Assembly (NCBI GenBank): GCA_033813475.1
Contig: JAPXRP010000234.1
Coordinates: forward strand, 1-6,079
DNA: 6,079 nt
DNA from: JAAYBR01 sp033813475
GTDB lineage: Bacteria; Hydrogenedentota; Hydrogenedentia; Hydrogenedentales; CAITNO01
Direction of reading: 5' to 3'
The stretch's first letter is position 1; each line of letters starts with the position of its first letter. Shown here piece by piece: positions 1-6,079 of the stretch. The notes below the pieces were generated by a model. The model did no database searches and had not been told where the DNA came from. It saw only the letters and a list, made by a program, of their open reading frames with translations. The position numbers and the translations under genes are program-made.

Positions 1-1
1 C

Positions 2-1959
<1,958 letters not shown>

Positions 1960-1963
<4 letters not shown>

Positions 1964-2571
1964 AGATCACCAGCGCCACATTTCTGAAAAGCGCCTCCCT
2001 GCCGGAGCACTTCCCGGGCGACGGCCGCCCCGAGGTGGCTTTTGTGGGAAGGTCCAACGTGGGCAAATCCTCCCTGCTCAACACCCTGCTCCGGCGCAAG
2101 GGGCTGGCCAAGACGAGCAGCGCCCCCGGGAAGACGCGGCTGGTCAACTTCTTCGATGTGAACGGCCGCTTCTACTATGTGGACCTGCCGGGCTACGGCT
2201 TTGCCAAGGCCCCCAAATCCATGCGTGACGAATGGGTTGGCCTCATGCGCGCCTATCTGGGCGGGCGCGAGCCCCTGAGACTGGCGGCCCTGCTGCTGGA
2301 CATCCGGCACAAGCCCTCCGCCCAGGACGCCGAAATGGTGGAGATGCTCGAATCCTACGAGCGCCCGACCGTCCTCGTGGCCACCAAGGCGGACAAGCTG
2401 TCCCGCAACCAGCAGGGCGCCGGCGTGGCCGCCATCCGCCGCGAGCTGGGCCTCGACCGCGACGCCCTGATCATCCCCTTTTCCTCGGAGACGGGGCAGG
2501 GCCGCCGGGAACTGCTCGCCGTCATCGGCGAGGTGCTCGGCGCCCCCCCCATGCAGGGGGACGAGGACTAG
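1960..2571 (+). CDS. engB: Ribosome-assembly GTPase EngB (YsxC/YihA)
   Basis: TRAFAC-class GTPase needed for late assembly of the 50S ribosomal subunit; family members are usually essential. The 203 residues match the usual size of about 200. G1 is GRSNVGKSS (30-38), the G2 region TSSAPGKTR (52-60) is highly typical of the family, G3 is DLPGYGFA (75-82), G4 is TKAD (142-145) and the G5 region is SSETGQG (175-181). The start is GTG at 1960, which overlaps the lon stop as GTGA. A GGAAG at 1950-1954, five bases upstream, is a plausible ribosome binding site inside lon. This implies translational coupling with lon, and the lon-engB (lonA-ysxC) order is known from Bacillus subtilis. The last codons contain a run of eight C (2543-2550). 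The TAG stop is shared, as CTAG, with the convergent gene on the other strand. Confidence 0.96.
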
Positions 2572-3881
2572 AAGGGGGCCACCTCCAGGGTGCATCCCTC
2601 GCTCTCCGGGGTGAACTCCGCGCGCGCCGCGCCCGGGCCGCGCCGCCGGATGTTTCCTGTGACATTCACCGCGCCCTTTTCGCCCTGGTCCTCCTCCGTC
2701 TTGAGCGCCGCGCGGTCCAGGCAGTCATACACGGCGCAGTCCACAAACTCCACGCCGCCGTGCCGCCGGGTGACGCTGTCCCGGTTGAGCGAGAGGACCA
2801 GGGGCCACCACGGGCGCTTTTCCGTGGCGCGCGTCGCCGTGTTGCGGAAGCTGCAGCGGGCGAAGCGCACCCCGGCGGCCTCCGCCGACTTGTCGTAGAC
2901 GTAGGCGCCGCCGTTCCGGGTGTTCTCCACCGTGCAGTTGCGGAACTCAATCAGGCCGGAGGGGCCGTCGTCGCCCACCGCCCCCACGCCGATGCCCTGG
3001 TCGTTCCCGCTGCGCACATGGCAGTTTTCAAAGAGGATGGACAGGGGTTCGGAGGTCCGCCGCAGCGGCTTCAGGTACACGAGAATGCCCGCGCCCCAGT
3101 TGTTGGCCATGACGCAGTTGCGCACCGTCACGTTCACGAGGCACTCGTCCGCGCTGTTGGGCTCCAAGTCTATCCCTGCCTGCGGCGCCGTGCCCTTGGT
3201 CCCGACAAAGCGGCAGTTCTCGATCAGCAGGCTCTTCGCGCTGATCACGCTGATGCCCTGGCGGTGGTGGTTCCAGCAGAGCACGTCCCGGATGACCACG
3301 TCCTCGCAGCGGGGAAGCGCCTCCGTCGCGCCGAGGTAGATGCCGTCGCCGCCGCTGTTCTCCAGCGACAGGCCCTCCACGCGGATGTTCCGGCATCCCG
3401 AAAAGGTCAGCGTGGTCCGCCATTCGGCCTTCTCATAGGCCTCGGACTGGTAGTCCGCCTTGCGCATCCGCAGCCGCGCGCCGTATCCGCGCACCGTGAT
3501 GTTCTGCGCGTCCCGCGCGGAGAAGAGACTGTCGCCTCCGCCCTTGAACTCGCCGGCCCTGGCCAGCACCACCACCCCCGGATCAAAGACCAGCTCCAGG
3601 TTTCCCCGCAGGCGGACGGGGCGGATCACCCAGGGCGCGCCGGTGTACGGCACCACGATCCGGGCCGCCCCCGAATCCACCGCGGCCTGGAGGGACTCCG
3701 TGGCGTCGGCGGGATCAAATCCCCACCACGACGCTGCCGCCTCCGTCCGTTGACCGGCGGCCACTTCGGCGATCCTGGCCTCATCCCGAGGCAGGGCGCC
3801 TTCTCCGGCGGCGGCGGCTCCCGCCGCGGCGGCCAGAATCAGGCACAGCGTGACAGCGGCACATTCCCGTGTTCTCTTCAT
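2568..3881 (-). CDS. Secreted right-handed parallel beta-helix (pectate-lyase-like fold) protein
   Basis: A 437-residue exported protein of unknown substrate. The N-terminus is a signal peptide: basic start MKRTR, hydrophobic core about 8-25, likely type I cleavage after AAA near residue 25, and no lipobox. Residues 54-78 (GFDPADATESLQAAVDSGA, then IVVP) match the N-terminal segment typical of pectate-lyase-superfamily proteins. From about 127 to 395 at least eight parallel beta-helix coils follow, with strand starts such as NITVRG, NIRVEG, DVVIRD, SLLIENC, NVTVRNC, SILFENC, LIEFRNC, GVRFARC and GVEFVDC. Most coils carry a Cys at the same turn (223, 256, 287, 316, 343, 382), suggesting an inward-facing Cys ladder. 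Such folds act as polysaccharide lyases, glycosidases or surface structures, and I see no diagnostic catalytic set, so no activity is assigned. The ATG at 3881 has a strong ribosome binding site six bases upstream. It follows the Nudix gene by 20 bases, probably as the last gene of that operon. Confidence 0.88.
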   Translation of the reverse strand: MKRTRECAAVTLCLILAAAAGAAAAGEGALPRDEARIAEVAAGQRTEAAASWWGFDPADATESLQAAVDSGAARIVVPYTGAPWVIRPVRLRGNLELVFDPGVVVLARAGEFKGGGDSLFSARDAQNITVRGYGARLRMRKADYQSEAYEKAEWRTTLTFSGCRNIRVEGLSLENSGGDGIYLGATEALPRCEDVVIRDVLCWNHHRQGISVISAKSLLIENCRFVGTKGTAPQAGIDLEPNSADECLVNVTVRNCVMANNWGAGILVYLKPLRRTSEPLSILFENCHVRSGNDQGIGVGAVGDDGPSGLIEFRNCTVENTRNGGAYVYDKSAEAAGVRFARCSFRNTATRATEKRPWWPLVLSLNRDSVTRRHGGVEFVDCAVYDCLDRAALKTEEDQGEKGAVNVTGNIRRRGPGAARAEFTPESEGCTLEVAPF

Positions 3882-3887
3882 GACATG

Positions 3888-3896
3888 CTCCCTTCC
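3888..3896 (-). promoter_or_regulatory. Ribosome binding site of the beta-helix gene
   Basis: On the minus strand GGAAGGGAG ends six bases before the ATG at 3881. It lies in the 20-base gap after the Nudix stop and supports the chosen start. An ATG at 3886 is out of frame and too close to the site to be used. Confidence 0.75.
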
Positions 3897-3901
3897 GGTG
3901 C

Positions 3902-4354
3902 TCAGGGTTTCCAGAGGTTTCCCGCGCCGGGGATGCCCGGCGATTCCTTTTCACGCGCCAGTTCCGCCAGTCGGCCTGCGGCGCACAGATGCAGGCGCAG
4001 GTTCGGCAGCTCCGCGACAGGGACGAACACCGCCTCCGCCACCCGCGCGTCGTCCCCCGTGGCGCGGGGCGCCCCGGAGAGGATCTCCGCGCGGAACACC
4101 AACTGCACCACGTGCCGCGCGCCGTCCGGGGACACCGCCTCCTCGAAGGACACCAGCGGGCCGGGCGCGACCTGCAGCCCGGTCTCCTCCCGCAGTTCGC
4201 GGTGCAGGGCGTCGGCCAGGGTTTCCCCCCGGTCCACCCCGCCGCCGGGCAGGAGCCAGCGTGTCTCGCCGTCTTTCACATGGCGCACCAGCAGAACGCG
4301 GTCGTCCCGGATGACCAGCGCCGCGACGCGCAGCCTGGGTCCGTCCGCGCTCAT
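3902..4354 (-). CDS. Nudix (MutT-like) hydrolase
   Basis: Hydrolase of nucleoside diphosphates linked to another moiety, requiring a divalent cation; the exact substrate cannot be read from sequence. With the start at ATG 4354 the product has 150 residues, normal for a single-domain Nudix protein. It opens with the typical first strand RVAALVIRDDRVLLVRH. A perfect Nudix box GX5EX7REUXEEXGU runs from Gly38 to Leu60, with the metal-binding REL.EE residues (R52, E53, E56, E57) all present. An upstream in-frame GTG at 4384 would add ten basic residues inside hflX and has no good ribosome binding site. ATG 4354 has GAAGGAAG just upstream and forms an ATGA overlap with the hflX stop, so it is preferred. 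The overlap suggests translational coupling to hflX. A house-cleaning or damaged-nucleotide role is only a guess. Confidence 0.92.
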   Translation of the reverse strand: MSADGPRLRVAALVIRDDRVLLVRHVKDGETRWLLPGGGVDRGETLADALHRELREETGLQVAPGPLVSFEEAVSPDGARHVVQLVFRAEILSGAPRATGDDARVAEAVFVPVAELPNLRLHLCAAGRLAELAREKESPGIPGAGNLWKP

Positions 4355-5661
4355 GCCCCGCTTCCTTCGCCGATCTCCGCCCACTCGGCGAAGCGTCCGG
4401 CAGCGCCCGACTCCACCTCGGCGTCCACGAGCACATCGTTTCCCTCGTACCGGATTTCCAGAATGCGGGCGCGCGCGCGCAACTGGGACAGGACGGCGGC
4501 CCGGTTCTGCGGCACCCGCAGCCGGAGCAGGGTGCGCCCCCGCCGCAACTGGTCCTGGGTCATCTCAAGCAGTGCGCGGAGGCCGTCGCCCCGCAGGGCG
4601 GAAACGACCGCGTGCGGCGCCCGGTCCGTTGTCAGGCCCGCCAGCAGGCCCTCATCGAGGAGGTCGGCCTTGTTGTACACCTTGACAAAGGGGATGGCCG
4701 CCGCGCCGATTTCCTCCAGCACATTGCGCACCGTCCGCAGGTGCTCCTCCATGGCCGGATGCGACGCATCGAGGACCAGGAGGAGCAGGTCCGCCTCGTT
4801 GACAGCCTCCAGCGTGGCTCGGAACGCGGCGACCAGGGTGTGGGGAAGCCGCCGCACGAAGCCCACGGTGTCGGCGAACAGGGCCTCGCCGCCGCCGGGC
4901 AGGGAGCAGCGCCGCACCAGGGGGTCGAGGGTGGCGAAAAGTTTGTCCTCCGCCAGGGCGTCCGCGCCCGTGAGGGCGTTGAGCAGCGACGATTTCCCGG
5001 CGTTGGTGTACCCGACGAGGGCCACCGTGGGGATGCCCTGGGCCGTCCGCCGGTCCCGCTGGATGCGCCGGTGCTTCCGCACCTCCTCCAGTTCGGCCTT
5101 CAGCCGGGTGATCCGTTCCCGGATGACCCGGCGGTCCACCTCCAGTTTCTGCTCGCCCGGCCCGCGCACGCCGATGCCGCCCTGCTGCCGCATGATGGAG
5201 CCCCGTCCCGTGAGGCGCGGCAGGAGGTACTGAAGCTGGGCAAGCTCGACCTGCATGCGGCCCTCGCGCGTCTGCGCGCGCCCGGCGAAGATGTCCAGAA
5301 TCAGCTGCGTGCGGTCCACGATCTTGACACCAAGCGCTTTTTCCAGCTTGACGCCCTGCGCCGCGCCCAGGTCCGCATCGAAAAGGACCGTCTCCGCGCC
5401 GAGTTCCCCGATCGCCGCCTTGATGGACTCCAGTTTCCCGCCGCCGATGTAGGTGGCCGGGTCGGGGCTGGAGCGGTGCTGTTCGAACGTGCAGACGATG
5501 TCGGCCCCGGCGGTCCGCGCGAGCTCCCGCAACTCGTGCAGGGCCTCCTCGGCCTCCGCGGGGCTTTCCTGCGACAGGACAACGCGCACGGCGACGGCCT
5601 TTTCAATGACCGGGGGGTGCGGAATGTCCACCATCCTGCTGTCCTGTGAGGTTACCCCCAT
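4351..5661 (-). CDS. hflX: Ribosome-associated GTPase HflX
   Basis: GTPase that binds the 50S subunit and, in E. coli, splits stalled 70S ribosomes under heat stress. At 436 residues it matches the family (E. coli 426). The N-terminal HflX domain (about 22-205) includes YIGGGKLESIK (71-81), VDRTQLILDIFAGRAQT (115-131) and the hallmark GGIGVRGPGEQKLEVDRR (161-178), followed by a charged helical linker. The GTPase domain has G1 GYTNAGKSS (217-225), the G2 region LFATLDP with T244, G3 DTVGF (264-268), G4 NKAD (330-333) and a G5-like VSALRGDG. A C-terminal domain of about 75 residues follows. The start is either ATG 5661, with only a weak GAAAG in front, or ATG 5634 (Met10), which has AGGA seven bases upstream; both leave the family domain intact. 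It is the first gene of the hflX-Nudix-beta-helix run, with a strong predicted promoter upstream. Confidence 0.96.
   Translation of the reverse strand: MGVTSQDSRMVDIPHPPVIEKAVAVRVVLSQESPAEAEEALHELRELARTAGADIVCTFEQHRSSPDPATYIGGGKLESIKAAIGELGAETVLFDADLGAAQGVKLEKALGVKIVDRTQLILDIFAGRAQTREGRMQVELAQLQYLLPRLTGRGSIMRQQGGIGVRGPGEQKLEVDRRVIRERITRLKAELEEVRKHRRIQRDRRTAQGIPTVALVGYTNAGKSSLLNALTGADALAEDKLFATLDPLVRRCSLPGGGEALFADTVGFVRRLPHTLVAAFRATLEAVNEADLLLLVLDASHPAMEEHLRTVRNVLEEIGAAAIPFVKVYNKADLLDEGLLAGLTTDRAPHAVVSALRGDGLRALLEMTQDQLRRGRTLLRLRVPQNRAAVLSQLRARARILEIRYEGNDVLVDAEVESGAAGRFAEWAEIGEGSGA
4361..4368 (-). promoter_or_regulatory. Ribosome binding site that decides the Nudix start
   Basis: Minus-strand GAAGGAAG lies inside the 3' end of hflX, with its AAGGA core eight bases before the ATG at 4354. 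It favours this ATG over the upstream GTG at 4384, which has nothing comparable in front of it. Confidence 0.65.
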
Positions 5662-5700
5662 CTTTCGACAGGGACCGGTTCAAATTAAGCTATAGCTGAG

Positions 5701-5716
5701 GCGGCAATGTGGCCGC
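5701..5716 (-). promoter_or_regulatory. Small hairpin in the hflX mRNA leader
   Basis: In the predicted leader of about 70 bases, GCGGC and GCCGC form a five-pair stem around a six-base loop. A perfect ten-base palindrome AGCTATAGCT (5688-5697) lies just downstream, about 27 bases before the ATG. There is no T run, so this is not a terminator. Whether either element is regulatory is unknown; the palindrome could be a small operator or chance. Confidence 0.3.
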
Positions 5717-5738
5717 TTCCCGGCTCTCTCTGACCGTG

Positions 5739-5767
5739 ATTCTACCAGATGCGCCGGGGGCTGTCAA
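5739..5767 (-). promoter_or_regulatory. Predicted sigma-70 promoter of the hflX operon
   Basis: On the minus strand TTGACA (5767-5762, full -35 consensus) is followed by a 17-base spacer and TAGAAT (5744-5739, five of six to the -10 consensus). The expected transcription start is near 5732, giving a leader of about 70 bases before ATG 5661. The position, orientation and optimal spacing make this the likely promoter of hflX, the Nudix gene and the beta-helix gene. The -35 box coincides with the possible end of the neighbouring insertion sequence. Confidence 0.72.
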
Positions 5768-5793
5768 GCCGTCTTTTTCGCGGGTTAACCGAC

Positions 5794-5867
5794 GGCCAAG
5801 CCGGACCGGGCCGCCGAGAATGGGCCCGTTAGGGAGAGCTCGTCGGAGGCGGCCCGGTCCGGCGGCC
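5794..5867. repeat. Long G+C-rich inverted repeat at the transposase 3' end
   Basis: The arms are 5794-5815 and 5848-5867: sixteen consecutive perfect pairs (5800-5815 with 5848-5863), a two-base AA bulge, then four more pairs (GGCC with GGCC). The loop is 32 bases and contains the transposase stop codon plus the palindromes GGGCCC and GAGCTC. No T run follows in either direction, so it is not a classical intrinsic terminator, though it could still hinder transcription or translation. Confidence 0.85.
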
Positions 5868-6079
5868 TGCGCGGCAGGGCCCCGCCTCCAGGTGACGGCT
5901 TGCGGGGGTCTGGTTCTCCAACGCGCTGTGCGGGCGCTCATGGTTGTAGAAGCGGAAGTAGCGGGCAAGCCCCCGGTGCAGCGCGTGCCCGTCCCCGTAG
6001 TCGCGCAGGTAGACGTCCTCGTATTTCACGCTGCGCCAAAGCCGCTCGATGAACACGTTGTCCAGCGCCCGTCCCCGCC
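5829..6079 (-). CDS. IS3-family transposase (ORFB, DDE integrase core), C-terminal part
   Basis: The frame runs in from the right edge and ends at TAA 5831-5829, leaving 82 complete codons of a protein normally about 270-290 residues long. RGRALDNVFIERLWRSVKYE followed by DVYL is the typical end of the rve/DDE integrase domain. The Glu of FIERLW (codon 6047-6045) corresponds to the third catalytic acidic residue. YFRFYNHERPHSAL with QTPA follows, as in most IS3 ORFB proteins. GTG at 6056 is an internal Val codon, not a start. After TPA the tail (about 23 residues rich in Arg, Gly and Pro) does not resemble usual IS3 ends and is partly encoded by one arm of an inverted repeat. The first two acidic residues and the rest of the element are outside the window, so activity cannot be judged. 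Confidence 0.88.
   Translation of the reverse strand, partial: RGRALDNVFIERLWRSVKYEDVYLRDYGDGHALHRGLARYFRFYNHERPHSALENQTPASRHLEAGPCRAGRRTGPPPTSSP

Larger units (their letters stand above)
5762..6079 (-). mobile_element. 3' part of an IS3-type insertion sequence; left boundary tentative
   Basis: The region holds the C-terminal part of an IS3-family transposase and its downstream flank; the rest lies beyond the window. IS3-family ends usually begin with TG. TGTCAAGCC at 5762 is a candidate for that terminus, but the other end and any target-site duplication cannot be seen, so the boundary is inferred. A long inverted repeat (5794-5867) sits between the candidate end and the transposase body. 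The element is transcribed toward hflX. Confidence 0.55.

Noticed and set aside
4355..4384. N-terminal extension of the Nudix protein from GTG 4384
   Set aside because: The added residues are hflX codons read in another frame, no ribosome binding site precedes the GTG, and ATG 4354 has both a good site and the ATGA overlap.
2232..4685. An 817-codon open frame on the plus strand, longer than any complete gene here
   Set aside because: It lies antisense to the beta-helix and Nudix genes and part of hflX and overlaps engB, and its product is Arg/Pro/Gly/Ala-rich without recognisable motifs. High G+C removes stop codons from the shadow frame; the three minus-strand genes have clear family motifs.
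4612..5649. A 345-codon plus-strand open frame opposite hflX
   Set aside because: hflX on the minus strand carries every family motif in the same interval, and the plus-strand product has none.
5768..5796. Six-base inverted repeat GCCGTC/GACGGC with GGTTAACC in its loop, as a possible terminator after the transposase
   Set aside because: The stem is short, the loop is 17 bases and no T run follows on the transcribed strand; it may simply be part of the element's terminal sequence.
5690..5968. A 92-codon minus-strand open frame across the IS/hflX junction
   Set aside because: It overlaps the transposase end in another frame, crosses the predicted promoter and resembles no family I recognise.

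Overview
The window is G+C-rich bacterial chromosome, densely packed with genes. Protein-level features suggest a Gram-negative-type environmental bacterium. A secreted parallel beta-helix protein with a pectate-lyase-like N-terminal motif is common in planctomycete, lentisphaeral and 'Candidatus Hydrogenedentes' genomes. That taxonomic hint is weak and rests on style rather than on a marker gene.

Left part, plus strand (1-2571): the last four-fifths of a Lon protease gene (5' end outside the window) overlaps by four bases with engB (ysxC/yihA), a GTPase for large ribosomal subunit assembly. The same lon-engB order occurs in Bacillus subtilis (lonA-ysxC), so this is a conserved housekeeping pair.

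Middle and right part, minus strand (2568-5661): hflX (ribosome-associated GTPase), a Nudix hydrolase and a secreted right-handed beta-helix protein read in that order. hflX and the Nudix gene share an ATGA overlap, and the beta-helix gene follows after 20 bases, so the three are probably one transcript. A near-consensus sigma-70 promoter (TTGACA, 17 bases, TAGAAT) lies about 70 bases upstream of hflX. The beta-helix gene and engB converge and share the bases CTAG, each using it for its own TAG stop.

Right edge (about 5762-6079): the C-terminal end of an IS3-type transposase (minus strand, 5' part outside the window), followed by a long G+C-rich inverted repeat and then the presumed element end. 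The possible element end starts with TGTCAA, whose complement is the -35 box of the hflX promoter, so the insertion sequence may have contributed half of that promoter.

Functionally, three of the genes (Lon, EngB, HflX) belong to protein and ribosome quality control. The Nudix enzyme may be a nucleotide house-cleaner. The beta-helix protein is exported and probably only shares transcription with the others. No intergenic stretch exceeds 300 bases. I did not find a convincing novel defence or other multi-gene system; the most interesting points are at the IS/hflX junction and the CTAG stop overlap.
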